The notes under the pieces are model-generated. The model worked only from the letters and a program-made list of their open reading frames with translations, did not search any database and was not told the origin of the DNA. Shown here one piece after another: positions 20,361-31,295 of a stretch of DNA of 64,000 nt. Source of the stretch: Yponomeuta sedellus. Lineage: Eukaryota; Arthropoda; Insecta; Lepidoptera; Yponomeutidae. Numbering within the stretch: the stretch's first letter is position 1; the number at the start of each line of letters is the position of its first letter. The stretch is from assembly GCA_934045075.1 (NCBI GenBank), contig OW203747.1, positions 8,018,357-8,082,356 of the forward strand, given 5' to 3'. A program made the translations under genes and the position numbers.

Positions 20361-21204
20361 ATCAGCCGTCCCCAGGCATACGATCTGCTTGGCGGGAAAT
20401 TTCCCCTTATAGTGGAAGAGCATGATCGGGTGTTAAAACAAGTTATGATTTTGGTTCCATTGGAGGCTACTAAGCACCCCGAAGCGTTTTAAGCGAAACA
20501 GCCTGAATAGACTTACAGTCCGTTACTCGGCTTTCCGACTTCTTTTATACCATAGCAAAAGTTACTTCTTACTATAGAATATCCCACTGAAAGGAAGCGG
20601 CAACCGAGCCAATGTTTCAAAGTGTTGTAAACTTTAGATACTATTACGTGAAGCAGGCTTTTATGCATCGAATTATATATATAGTATAATGACTATTTTG
20701 ACGTTATGATGCAATAGCAAACGTGCTGTTATGAAATTCAAACCAATGAGGTATGTAAACAAAAATTGAAGACGTTCGTGCCGTTTTTATTTAATTTCGA
20801 GTACAAAGTAGAGGAAGAATCTATTAAATCAGTAGTCCGTCTGGTACTAACCACATGACTAGCCACCTTTAGCCAGGTTATAAAACGTTTCGTTCAATCA
20901 CAAGGACGAAAAACCTTTACACCTTGAATTGGACGCCGCCTCCTAATGAACGTCCTAGGCAGTTAGTTCGACGGTTAGTTTTACCACTTGGCGGCGACAT
21001 ATACAATATTTAAAGTTGTATTGTATGTTTTTTAGGGGGATACCTGAGTTTCCAAGGTTTCCACACATCTCAGCGCGTGAAATAGCCAATCCACAATCCA
21101 CGGTCGAGACACCTGGTGTTAAACCAATACTCTCTGTGAGAAAGAGCCTATGCTCTGCAGTGGTACGCATCAATCGTGAATTCATTGACTTTGATGTTAT
21201 ATTT

Positions 21205-21385
21205 AAAAACTTATTTAGAGGCTAAAAATTTCACCCATGCCGGGATTCGAACCCGCAACCTCTGGCTATCCGTGCCAGAGGTTGCGGGTTCGAATCCCGG
21301 CATGGGTGAATTTTTTAGCCTCTAAATAGGTTTTTTAAATTTGTCCTTAGCACGGGTTAGTGCATTAAAAATAAAAATAGTATAA
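21205..21385. repeat. Foldback of family A SINE halves
   Basis: AACTTATTTAGAGGCTAAAA and GGATTCGAACCCGCAACCTC pass through CTGGCTATCCGTGCCAGAGG into the exact counterpart GTTGCGGGTTCGAATCCCGG and TTTTTAGCCTCTAAATAGGT. Each arm is about 75 bp and nearly perfect. Confidence 0.85.
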
Positions 21386-21467
21386 TTTTATGTTATATAC
21401 ACCTTAAACCTGATTAATATTTGCTTTATTTCATGCTTTCGAACAGGCCCAACAGGCCCGTTTAGGT

Positions 21468-21960
21468 TCAGGATAGGTGACTCCCATAGGCATTTTATCC
21501 GAGTGCTTCCGTGCTTCGCAAGGCCCGGATGTTATGCAACGACAGTCATTCATCATCTCATCATCTCGCGGTCTTCTGACACTTCCCCTTGGGGAAGGGG
21601 AGGGTTGGCGTCAGGTCGTGGCCCTCTTCCCGAGGGATCTATTCCGCTGCGCGCGACTATGGACAGGTCGCGCGACTATGGACCTTCCTGGCAGTGATCT
21701 TCACTGGGGGTCACAGGAGGTCTTTCAAGAGTTGGCTGTGGACTCGACCACGTTTCGGCTAACGTAATGACAGTCTTTACGTTATGTCAGAGGCCTTATG
21801 GGTGGCTTGATAACTTCTGATAGTAAGACCCGCCACTGTCTTACAATCCTCCACCAACCCGGACTTGGCCCCCGTGGTGGAGAACGAACTAACCTTCCTG
21901 CGATGCAGGAGCCCTGTGTCCCAGCATTGGGGACATACTAGGGTGTATATCATCCGTCGA
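21468..21960 (+). mobile_element. 5S-derived SINE (family D) interrupted by foreign sequence
   Basis: The middle part (ATAGGTGACTCCCATAGGCA, GTGCTTCCGTGCTTCGCAAG) stops near 21540. The tail resumes at about 21785 (GTCAGAGGCCTTATGGGTGG, CCACCAACCCGGACTTGGCC) and ends GGGGACATACTAGGG. The roughly 240-bp GC-rich insert is unrecognised. Confidence 0.75.
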
Positions 21961-22725
21961 GATGGTTTTTAAGCATGGCTTAAATAGATGTAGAATAAAA
22001 ATGCGAAAACGTACGGGTATAAGCAAATTTATTGGTGTTGGTTTCGTTCGGCTCAATATTCCTTTTCAGTTATTATTCAGAAACAATTTGAAATAGAGCT
22101 CATAAATTCGGTATTATATACTCCTCTGTACAGCTATGTTTTTCAGTGTTTTTTGGGTCCCATTTCTTGCTCGTTGGTGGTCTTCAAGTTACAAAAAGAA
22201 TTTTAAAAATGTAACTATGCGCTGTGCCGGTACCGAATACTTTCTGCGGTAGAAAGACCACGCTCCGACCAATGACCTATACCGAGCGAACATTCAATAA
22301 ATTTTCAATAAACCGCCAAGTTGTAAAAGTCATTAAATAATTTACGACTCCCGCAGCGCGGGCAGCCGTAACGTTTTGGGGACGTTTCATAATCGTGCTC
22401 TATATTAAAATCGTTAGATTAGCACTAAAATCGACTCGGAGCGTCTATTCTAGCCGTTATGACTAGCCCTTTTACCGCAAAAGTTAAGAGCTTCCGGATT
22501 GAGCCAGGTATGTGGGCAGACATCATACGTTTGTACGAGTATGGATAAGACGCTTTACCTAACATGGGAGTGATGGCTGTCAGTGTAGCAGTGTAGATTG
22601 AGAGCTTATCTGGTGCTATGCCTATGTGGTCTTTACCACAAGATTTTTTTTTATTTAGCGATCGGAGCTAATGTTTTTGTGGGAAATGCCACTAAAACTT
22701 ATGTTATTTCGTTCATTCAGATGAC

Positions 22726-23041
22726 TTCAGAGTGCTTAGTGCGAGTTTGACAGATCCAATCGAATAACTTTACTACCGCGTTAATCGAGCATCGAGTAGT
22801 GAGTATGAGTAAGTTAACCGTTCGAACTGGCAAAACGCTGTCTTTAAAACAACTCGCACTCGCGTTTATTCGTGTTTTGGCTGGTAAACGTGTTCACTTC
22901 TCAACGTAAATCATTACAACTCGCACTCAGCAATTTTAATTTCCGAACATGTCGCTAGGTGGCGCTTCCTCGATGCCATAGAAATATGAGTTTACGTTAA
23001 CGCAATCGAGTAGATATAAAACTCGCACTAAGCACTCTGAA
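22726..23041. mobile_element. MITE-like element with 23-bp terminal inverted repeats
   Basis: 316 bp. It starts TTCAGAGTGCTTAGTGCGAG(TTT) and ends with the exact reverse complement. Internal repeats of ACTCGCACT(C/A) occur. There is no coding capacity and no convincing target duplication at these edges. A non-autonomous DNA transposon of unknown family. Confidence 0.8.
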
Positions 23042-23172
23042 AATGCAGTGTGTTAGTGTAAAACACTGGACAACTCAATTATGTCACACTTCTTTATTTG
23101 TATTTAGGATTAGGAACTAGTTTGTAGTTAGTTTTTAAGCGCTCTTTCCACTAGGATCCCCTACCCCAGTCC

Positions 23173-23335
23173 CACAGGATTGTACCGCACTCACTATTCC
23201 TCTTCGATCCCCAGGGGATTGTACAGCACTCACTATTCCACTTCGATCCCCCAGGGGATTGTACAGCACTCACTATTCCTCTTCGATCCCCCAGGGGATT
23301 GTACAGCACTCACTATTCCACTTCAATCCCCCAGG
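23173..23335. repeat. 40-bp minisatellite, four units
   Basis: Units begin at 23176, 23213, 23253 and 23293 (period 37, then 40, 40), with core GGATTGTACAGCACTCACTA. Units alternate between CCACTTCGAT and CCTCTTCGAT. One unit occurs inverted at 23737-23775. Confidence 0.9.
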
Positions 23336-23864
23336 TTCCTGATAACGTACAAACGTAATAAAGTCTCTTTACAATGTACTGGCTGGTTGCCAACCGCCCT
23401 GCGAAGATCATCGCTCCACCGAGTCTGAGGACGTCCTACACTTACCTACAATTCCTACAATTACCTATATTTATTTATAATTTGTGAGTTTATGAAATAG
23501 AATTTGTAATAATTTTCGTTTAATGAGGAATTGTTATGTTATGACGAATAAAAACTTGACTTTAAGCTTATGCGCGGACATTAATTAACATCTTTTTAAC
23601 AAAGACTTCGTTCACGTGGCGATATTAGCGGAAAAGGGAAAGAGGGAACTTTTTAAAACCTATATTTTGTATTTTTTTTAAAGGGGGGACTAAAAAGGAA
23701 ATAATTTTTCTAGTACTTGTTGAGTCCCCACCCCAGGGGATCGGAGTGGAATAGTAAGTGCTGTACAATTCCCTGGGGAACTGGCGTTTTTAAGTCGGTC
23801 AGTGCTGAAAAACAGCGCCGTCTATAGTCTTTGTTGTCTCTGGCGGCACACGCTGAGCATGAGC

Positions 23865-23912
23865 TTACATATAATGACTTGTTGTTTGTCGCCAACAAGT
23901 CATTATATGTAA
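23865..23912. repeat. Perfect 20-bp hairpin, 8-base loop
   Basis: TTACATATAATGACTTGTTG, the loop TTTGTCGC, then the exact reverse complement. No link to a gene end visible. Confidence 0.9.
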
Positions 23913-23984
23913 TTTCTCCTTCTATACTTCTTCTTCTATTGTTGGTCGCAATCAATGCAATTTTACTTTACTTCACTTTTACTT

Positions 23985-24435
23985 ATTCTATTTTTATTTT
24001 TAATGCACTAACCCGTGCTAAGGACAATTTTAAAAACCTATTTAGAGGCTAAAAATTCCACCCATGCCGAGATTCGAACCCGCGACCTCTGGCTATCCAT
24101 GCCAGCGCTCTATCCAACTGAGCTAATGGGCGACTCACCGGCATCAGTGAAATTTCGAACCTCTTTACACTATTCTCTGTATTACGTACAGGCAGCGACA
24201 TCTGGCTGAAGTAGATTGCATCACTTACAGCCCCGACTACCTACTTTGCAGTTAGGTTTTTACATTGGAATGATATCGCTGTACCCACATGATTATACTA
24301 TTTTTAGTTTTAATGCACTAACCCGTGCTAAGGGCAATTTTAAAAACCTATTTAGAGGATAAAAATTCCACCCATGCCGGGATTCGAACCCGCGACCTCT
24401 GGCTATCCGTGCCAGCGCTCTATCCAACTGAGTTA
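23985..24435 (-). mobile_element. Family A tRNA-like SINE, head-to-tail dimer
   Basis: A full copy (about 23985-24295) runs from TTTTTAATGCACTAACCCGT through the B box GAGATTCGAACCCGCGACCT, A box TATCCAACTGAGCTAATGGG and leader (GGAATGATATCGCTGTACCC). It passes directly into a second copy (24296-24435) that is cut in the A box. Confidence 0.88.
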
Positions 24436-24614
24436 CTTTTACTTTTATAAACCTTATGTATAAAAATCTTGTGTTCTCGAACTCTTCCGAAATTCATCGT
24501 CTTTTATGATTTTCTTTTTTGTATATTTTGTACGTCTGAAAATAGATCTTAGGCAAATTAATATGGAAAAACAACGTTTTCCAAGTCACCTATATATTTT
24601 TATGTATATAAGAG

Positions 24615-24740
24615 TATTTTCTCTCTCAGAGAAAGAGAGAGAGAGTATGGCCTTATTTACCACGCGTGCCCACCACGAATCAGCAATTCAAGCCTGAGTT
24701 ATGTGAATTCCTGAGAAACTGAGATTTCCTCACGATGCTT
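24615..24740 (-). mobile_element. Family C SINE tail
   Basis: TTTCTCTCTCAGAGAAAGAG and GTATGGCCTTATTTACCACG are followed by GTGCCCACCACGAATCAGCA and TTTCCTCACGATG. Minus-sense tail without the tRNA-like head. Confidence 0.7.
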
Positions 24741-25238
24741 TCATTCATACCTATAAAAATACGTTGTATGTGGCTAGGCACAGTCGAAAGTATACCGTCG
24801 ACCTTTTGGATGCAAAATGATCCTTTGCGTAACCAAGCAGAGTGCAGCGTGTAAAGGTAGATGTGCTGTCGACTATACTGTATTTAAATGTACTCGAAAT
24901 ATTTTATTAGCAGTATTAAGTCCCGCTACGAAATTAAGGTCTCAAAAGGAAAAAAAAATACCACACTGGATTTACATTACAAAATCTTTGTGGTACTACT
25001 AAATTCGAATACCGGAATCGACCGGCCATATTGAACGACGCACAAAAAGGGCACTTAAAGTAGAGACTTGACAATAAATTTGCAGTTATTTATTTTTTAA
25101 TCAGCTTCAATTCACGTCAGCTTTAGGTTCACAGCAATTGAAAATAAACGTTAGTACAGAAAGTGTTACTAATTCAAAATCATTTGGTCAACCTTGGAAT
25201 AGTTACGTTAACTATGAAACAACAGGTCTACATTGTCT

Positions 25239-25266
25239 CGCTCCTTGAATGCAAGAGGGCCACAAA
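25239..25266 (+). repeat. Left terminal inverted repeat
   Basis: 28 bases, exact complement of 28370-28397, directly preceded by the target duplication GTCT. Confidence 0.95.
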
Positions 25267-25912
25267 TCAAAAAGCTGTAAAAACTGTTTTATTGCAAAAT
25301 TGAGCTCTAAATCGATGATACTTTAGAGTCTACTTAAGACACCCATCTTTTTCGCTCACTTTCACACCAAACCGCTCAACCGTCTTTTTTTGATTTGGCC
25401 GCTTTGCACGTTGACTTCAGTGCAAGACCGCCATTTTTTCAGTTGTGACCCAGAACTCGAGGAGAACGCACGTAGTTTTCATGCAAGACGGCCGCAATCC
25501 AAAAACTGATCTGAATTTCATTATAGTTTCTACTCCAATTCAGGTGAGTCTTTTTATGATTCTTAATATAAGGGTGCCATATTTTAAAATATGTGTCTTT
25601 TGCATTCCAATTTATGTAAGGTTACTTGAAATTTATAATACAAAAGGGCCATATTTTAACATGAGTCCATATTGCATTCTAATTTATTTTGGACTATTTA
25701 TTTTTAACATTACAAATGTGCCATATTTTAAAATGTGTCCGTTTTGTATTCAATCTTACTTAAAATATTTGGTATATTTCGATTAATATTATTATTTCGA
25801 TTTCGTTAGTACCTGGGGTTTTATTTTCTACATAACATTTTCTAAAAATTAAACCTATCTATAATCTTGTGTGTATGAGAAAGAAATAATATATTAATAA
25901 TGTTATTTCAGG

Positions 25913-27774
25913 ATGTCCAGCAGATCAAAAGCAATTTTAAACATGGTTCTTTCGAACACAAGAATAGAATCTATTGACAAAGACGAACAAAACCACCTTG
26001 AGACTCATTCTCCACCTGCAGATATGGACACTCAGCAGTTTGTAGCAAATTATCCACAAGATCTAACCAGGTTTTCTTCTGGAACGAACTCATTCGCTGA
26101 TAGCCTGATCTGGCAGGATTGTCTGATAATGAAATCAACGAAACACAAAACAGTCAGAACTTCGTAGTAGAATCGTCTGATTCTTCTAGCGAATCTTCCA
26201 GTGATTCTTCTTCAACAAGCAAAGATTTTTCTTCAGATGATAGTGTCAAAGATCCAAACTTCGTTCCTGATTCTGAAAACTACGTAAGATTTGTAGACCA
26301 GGATTCACCTCAACCTGGCCCTTCATGGGCACAATCTCAACCTATAATCGATAAATCCGTGCCTTTTCACTAAGACATCGATCAGCGTGATACCGTTTTG
26401 CATCCAACCAATACTGATATTATGCAAACCTCGGTTCGGTCATCGAGCATTGAAGCCAGTAGTATCCAGATTCAACCGCTAAGTGTCGAAACCCTGTCAC
26501 CCAGTGTCGACAGTCAACCAGCAAGCGTTGAACCTCAGCCGTTATCTAGAAAAAGGAAGGCCAACCTTGCCCTTTGGAAAAGAAACGTAACCAAGGTTCT
26601 AATAAACACCGGTAAAGCTCGCACAACTGCAACAAAAAAATTTGAAAGTAAAGTAATGAGGCCTACTTGTACAGATAAATGTAAATTGAAATGTGGAAGC
26701 GAATTCTTGGATGAACAACGGCAAAATATATTTGAGAAGTACTGGCAGACAGGTGACTTGAAGAGTCAAAGGAAATTTATTAACGAAAACATTACTCAAA
26801 TTGAACCAAAGTATCGTTATGTCCGTGTCGGAAGCACTCGCAAGAACTTTAATCAGGCATATTATTTGCCAAAAAACGGCGCACGCACCCGTGTATGCAA
26901 ATTATTTTTCATGAATACACTCGCAGTATCCGACAAATCTATAAGAACTGTTGTGAAGAAAAAATCCGAAGGTTTGGGAATTGAAATGGAAGATAAACGA
27001 GGAAAACACGGTAAACAGTTCAAATTGGAGGCGGAAATAAAAAGTGTTGTTCGAGAGCACCATTTGCATCGTGAGCAACATTTGCATTGCTGATTTGCAT
27101 CGTGATTATGTCACGAAGAACAAAGAGCAAACCGTACGCTTCATACAAAATTTACTACAATATATTTGTCAATGAATACCATATATCTTTCTGGCAACCC
27201 AAAAAGGACCAGTGTGACGACTGTACAGCTTTTCAAAATTCAGATGAAAAAACTTTGCTTCAAGAGAAGTATGACTTGCATTTAAAAGAAAAAACACTGG
27301 CTCGAGCTGCAAAAGAAATGGATAAAAATAATGCGAGTGACAATTTTGTGGTATGTGTTTATGATTTACAGGCTGTAATGCCTAGTCCACAAGGTCAGGT
27401 TTCAAGCTTTTATTACATTTCCAAATTAAATTTGCTGAACTTTACAATCACTGAATTGGGTGCAAATAAAACAAGTTGCTTTGTATGGCATGAGGGAGAA
27501 GGAGCACGAGGTGTTAATGACATAGGATCGTGTGTACACAATGTATTTAGAAAAAATGAGCGAGAGAGCTTCGACTGATTTAGACGTAGTTTTTTTCAGT
27601 GACAATTGCTGTGGTCAGCAAATAAATAAGTTTATGTTAAGTTTGTATCAATATGCTGTCAACAATCTACCAAAATTGAGAAGTATCACACATAAATTTC
27701 TCATAAAAGGACATCTATGTTTTTACCGATTTACTGTAAATAGAAAATTACTAAAGCTACAGTTCAAATATTAA
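25913..27774 (+). pseudogene. Broken transposase gene of the TIR element
   Basis: Coding similarity is spread over several frames: 25913-26167, 26119-26373, 26398-27093, 27087-27578 and 27532-27774, separated by frameshifts and at least one stop. The N-terminal part is acidic and Ser-rich (SSDSSSESSSDSSSTSKDFS), then a basic RKRK run. A Cys-rich segment (CTDKCKLKC) precedes KYWQTGDLKSQRKFI, and DKRGKHGKQ follows. The catalytic-looking part has WQPKKDQCDDC, VCVYDLQAV (candidate first Asp) and FFSDNCCGQQ (candidate second Asp). It breaks off after HKFLIKGHLCF, before a third acidic residue. This layout recurs in arthropod proteins annotated only as uncharacterised. A GTGAGT donor-like site at 25542 and TTATTTCAG acceptor-like site near 25911 suggest an intron just upstream of the first Met. 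Confidence 0.8.
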
Positions 27775-28369
27775 ATTTAACAGATATTTTAGTTCATTAC
27801 AATGTGATTTCAGACTACAAAGAAGTTATCTAATTTTGTTATTGAAGAAGAAATTAATGATTGTCCGAAAATATTTTAAGATTATTTAGTATTTTTTGTT
27901 TTTTCTATTAAGAATGAGTGACGCTACAAAAGTAGTTTATAAGACAATAACGCTTTTTCTATACTTTCTTAATCTCTACAAGAAGACTGTATGGCAAAAA
28001 TAACGTTATTATTATATCATTGGCCATTTTAAATAGTAAGAACGTTATTTTGTAATTTTAAACAATTATTTGTTTGACTTTTATAAAGAATTATTATTAA
28101 AATTATTTGATTTAATATCTTTTTATTTAATTTTTGGAATATTTCTTCTAATAACAGGTTTGGTTTTGAATACAAAAGGGACTTATCTACATTTTTCAGA
28201 GCGTGTGTAATAATTTTCAATATGCTTTTAGTTCAAAAAGATACAGCAACAAACGACGTTTCTAATGGTATATAATAGTGTACAATTATTTATAAAAAAC
28301 ATATGTATTTTGCAAAAAAACATTTAAAAAATTTTGTTTCGACTGTACTGTAAAAAACTCTATATAAGC

Positions 28370-28397
28370 TTTGTGGCCCTCTTGCATTCAAGGAGCG
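28370..28397 (-). repeat. Right terminal inverted repeat
   Basis: Ends CTTGCATTCAAGGAGCG, directly followed by GTCT. Confidence 0.95.
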
Positions 28398-28947
28398 GTC
28401 TGAATTGTTACTATCTCTTTCAGATAAGTCACAGATAACAGACATTATTTCATCATGGCAACAGCCAAAAACGTCCCGAAGATTTCTTTTCTTCGAAGAC
28501 TCTTTAAGTTGTCTGTAATGCCTGTAGTATAAGTGATTGTTGTGTCTTATTTCGCTTGAAGACAAATAAATATATTCTATTCTATTTTTCTATTCTATTA
28601 CAAAGTGTCGATGTCCCACTACGAGGCTACTTCAGCCAAGTGGCTTGTACACCTAACAATTATCTTTAGGAAAACTTTGACATGTCCACACACTCTGAAG
28701 TCGGCCAGTACCCGGTACCCATCTGATCGTAAAAAGTAATTGGGTTGCCAGTAAAAAGGGTTCTTATTTTACTGCGATTGGGAGAAAAAAACATGATAAA
28801 CAAACGTTTTTGATGTCCGGTCCCGGGTCGCAACGTGGCGGTAATAAAATTTTCCTACTTAAACCGATTACGAGTGGAACGTTATTTTTGTAGTCTGAAA
28901 TGATCCACAGAGACATTGAATGAGATAACAAAATTACAAACATTATA

Positions 28948-29085
28948 AAATCAAAAAGCCGGTGGGTAGATGATCTCGACAACCATTTGCCGGACTGGTC
29001 TGAGATGGGCCAGGATAGAAAACTCTGGGATGAACTACGGGAGGGCTTTTCCAAGCAGTGGAACAGAAACATAGAGGTTACCTAA
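28948..29085 (+). pseudogene. LINE ORF C terminus (RTE-like)
   Basis: The plus frame reads KSKSRWVDDLDNHLP, DWSEMGQDRKLWDELREGFS, KQWNRNIEVT and a TAA stop at 29083. The pattern RW-DDL---...W---QDR--W--L-E-F--QW is typical of RTE-type LINE C termini. 5'-truncated. Confidence 0.7.
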
Positions 29086-29114
29086 AAAAATAAAATGAGA
29101 GGGTGAGGCGTGTC

Positions 29115-29235
29115 AATCAATCCTCTTTTTGATGCAGTTAGGTTTTTACATCGGAATGATATCGCTGTACCCACATGATTATACTATTTTTATTTTTAAT
29201 GTACTTACCCGTGCTAAGGACAATTTTAAAAATCT
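29115..29235 (-). mobile_element. Family A SINE, leader/3' junction only
   Basis: GTTAGGTTTTTACATCGGAA and GATATCGCTGTACCCACATG continue without a break into TTTTTAATGTACTTACCCGT. This is the dimer junction, although the flanking monomers are mostly gone. Confidence 0.75.
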
Positions 29236-29370
29236 ATTATTTATATTTATTTAAACCTATTCTTCACGTTGTCATAATATAACCTCGCGCCTGTATCCCA
29301 CGCCATAATCCTGACAGACCACCTTCGCTTCATCAACTTTATTAGTAAAGGAAGTACTTTTATCTTCCCG

Positions 29371-29571
29371 TTGGCTAATACATCTCTTATTTGGTCGAAG
29401 CATCTTCAGGTTATCGTGATGGGCAAAATTAAAGGGAAGAGTCATGCTGGTAGAAAAAGAAAATCACGGCTCCGTAACATCAGTGAATGGACTGAAGTTG
29501 CCAGCTTCGAAAATCTTTTTCGCTTGGAAAAGAGAATAGAGGAATATGCAGAGCTGACGGCCAATTTCTAG
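29371..29571 (+). pseudogene. LINE ORF C terminus, second RTE-like type
   Basis: MGKIKGKSHAGRKRKSRLRN, ISEWTEVASFENLFRLEK and YAELTANF end at a TAG stop. G-I-G----GRK--SWLRNI-EWTG---...LTANL is a frequent RTE LINE ending in insects. It is preceded by a short repeat with CCTGTATCCCACGCCA and CTTCGCTTCATCAAC, also found at 42.85, 43.9 and 50.4 kb. Confidence 0.65.
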
Positions 29572-29595
29572 TAGTGGAGGGGCACTGAAAGAAGA

Positions 29596-29800
29596 TGTAC
29601 CAATGACTTTGTTTTCTAAGTTATGTACACTTGTGAAGTTACAGTAGCAATAATCACTAACGGTGATGAAAAATATCGTCAAGAGACCTTAGTGTCTGAG
29701 GTGTTAAATACCTCAGCGCCCACCTATCCGCGGTGGGCCCACCCGGTATTTAAGCCCCTATCTCTCTGAGAGAAGACTTGTGCTCTGTACAGGGACGTTC
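29596..29800 (+). mobile_element. Family C SINE body and tail
   Basis: Lacks the tRNA-like head. GATGTACCAATGACTTTGTT, CACTAACGGTGATGAAAAAT, the GTGTCTGAGGTGTTAAATAC segment and CCTATCTCTCTGAGAGAAGA follow in family order. Confidence 0.75.
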
Positions 29801-29819
29801 ATAGAGTACAAATTGAGAT

Positions 29820-29990
29820 AAGATAAGAATAGTCTTTATTGTACACCAGAGCACATATTATAAAACATGTAAAGATACAAAGTACAATTGGCGGCCTTAT
29901 TGCTAAAAGCAATTTCTTCTAGACAACCTTACGACGGAAAGTTGCTGAAAGAAATAAGAGACAGGTAGTCGGTGCAAATATGAATAGATT
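29820..29990 (-). mobile_element. LINE 3' end, family F
   Basis: ATAGTCTTTATTGTACACCA, CAATTGGCGGCCTTATTGC and CAATTTCTTCTAGACAACCT match the copies at 12.45, 47.25 and 62.8 kb. Confidence 0.55.
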
Positions 29991-30109
29991 AATACACTAC
30001 TTATAATAAATTAATATAAAAACATGGTTACTACATCCTTCATGGGACATTGTACACGCTTCTTTAATAAAATCCTTGAAGACAGATTAAGCTTGACATC
30101 ATGTTAACT

Positions 30110-30345
30110 TGCTTAATGTTATAGTATTAAAGATTATTTAGATGACAATGATGTCTGGAATTAAAGTCAGTACAATGCATGAGATCTCTGTTTTATAATC
30201 ATTATGTAAAAACTTCTTAAGCACTTCATTGAAGACTTTAATACAAAGACCTATGTTTGGAGATGTTTGGTCCATTTTTTCACCAAAATGATCTAGATTT
30301 TGAAATGGACACCATTTTTATATTGTAACGTTAACCGGTAACTTA
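30110..30345 (+). mobile_element. Jockey-like LINE 3' end (family G)
   Basis: GATTATTTAGATGACAATGA encodes the last residues DYLDDNDVWN of a LINE ORF. GTACAATGCATGAGATCTCT and GATCTAGATTTTGAAATGGA of the shared 3' UTR follow. Related ends lie at 41.3, 46.4, 51.8, 55.2, 63.0 and 63.5 kb. Confidence 0.6.
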
Positions 30346-30719
30346 ACCTTTTCATTTCATAGTATTTACAGAAAGCTTAAGATTTTTATTTTTGTGACAT
30401 TTTGTTTCCTTGAACGGAATAACCACGCCGAAGACATTTTTGAAGCAGCCAATCGGTACAAAAGCATCCACTTCGAAGAAAAAGCCAAATTGAAGAGCAA
30501 TTTTCGAGGAAACAGCATCATACTCGTATTTTTATTCATGCGCGGTATTCATCCCCCAATTTTGCACAATTTGGCTTCGATTGCGCAGAAATATGAAGGG
30601 GAGGTTGGACGAGTATGTTTACCATGTACGCGTACTTTTATAGCTAGTTTTTATATTCATCTTTGCTTGGACTTCAATACACGTGCTAGAAAAATAATGT
30701 TATACAATAACATTATCTT

Positions 30720-31222
30720 TATAAAAACCTATTTAGAGGCTAAAAATTTCACCCATGCCGGGATTCGAACCCGCAACCTCTGGCACTAACCGGCACGGAT
30801 AGCCAGAGGTTGCTGGTTCGAATCCCGGCATGGGTGAAATTTTTAGCCTTTAAATAGGTTTTCAAATTTGTTCCTTAGCACGGGTTAGTGCATTAAAAAT
30901 AAAAATAGTATAATCATGTGGGTACAGTGATATCGTTCCGATGTTAAAACCTAACTGCAAAGTAGGTAGTCGGGGCTGTAAGTAATGCAATTTGCTTAAG
31001 TCAGATGTCGCTGCCGGTACGTAATACAGAGAATAGTGTAAAAAGGTTCGAAATTTCACTGATGCCGTGAGTCGCCCATTGGCTCAATTGGTAGAGCACT
31101 GGCACGGATAGCCAGAGGTTGCGGGTTCGAATCCCGGCATGGGTGAATTTTTAGCCTCTAAATAGGTTTTTAAATTTGTTTCTTAGCACGGGTTAGTGCA
31201 TTAAAAATAAAAATAGTATAAT
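30720..31222. mobile_element. Family A foldback followed by a full plus-sense copy
   Basis: 30724-30905 is a foldback (TTTAGAGGCTAAAAATTTCA to TGAAATTTTTAGCCTTTAAA). 30906-31222 is a complete monomer: a leader of about 165 bp, the tRNA-like head with AGAGCACTGGCACGGATAGC and the B box GGTTCGAATCC, then GCACGGGTTAGTGCATTAAA. This is the best full-length family A copy in the window. Confidence 0.88.
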
Positions 31223-31295
31223 TATCTTTATATTTTTATTATCATTTTTTAATAATGTTATACAATAACATTATCTTTATATATATATTTTTTTC

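Larger units (their letters stand above)
25235..28401 (+). mobile_element. DNA transposon with perfect 28-bp TIRs and 4-bp target duplication
   Basis: The terminal inverted repeats 25239-25266 and 28370-28397 are exact reverse complements (outer end CGCTCCTTGAATGCAAGAGG) and are flanked by GTCT on both sides (25235-25238, 28398-28401). Element length is 3159 bp without the duplication. It encodes a broken DDE-like transposase. A 4-bp duplication is a feature of Sola-type elements among others; the superfamily is not settled. No SINE lies inside it, so it is fairly young, but the coding region is already frameshifted. Confidence 0.92.

Noticed and set aside
21540..21770. Short gene in the GC-rich insert (overlapping plus-strand ORFs)
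   Set aside because: It sits inside a split SINE with no recognisable domain; more likely inserted repeat sequence.
23173..23335. CRISPR-like array
   Set aside because: Units are contiguous 40-bp tandem repeats without spacers, in a eukaryotic intron.
26398..27093. Host regulatory gene with a basic domain
   Set aside because: Lies between perfect TIRs with a target duplication and shows frameshifts on both sides; it is transposase debris.
31073..31146. Functional tRNA gene with GGCTCAATTGGTAGAG and GGTTCGAATCC boxes
   Set aside because: Many variant copies with the same leader and tail occur in the window, and the presumed anticodon loop lacks the usual U33.
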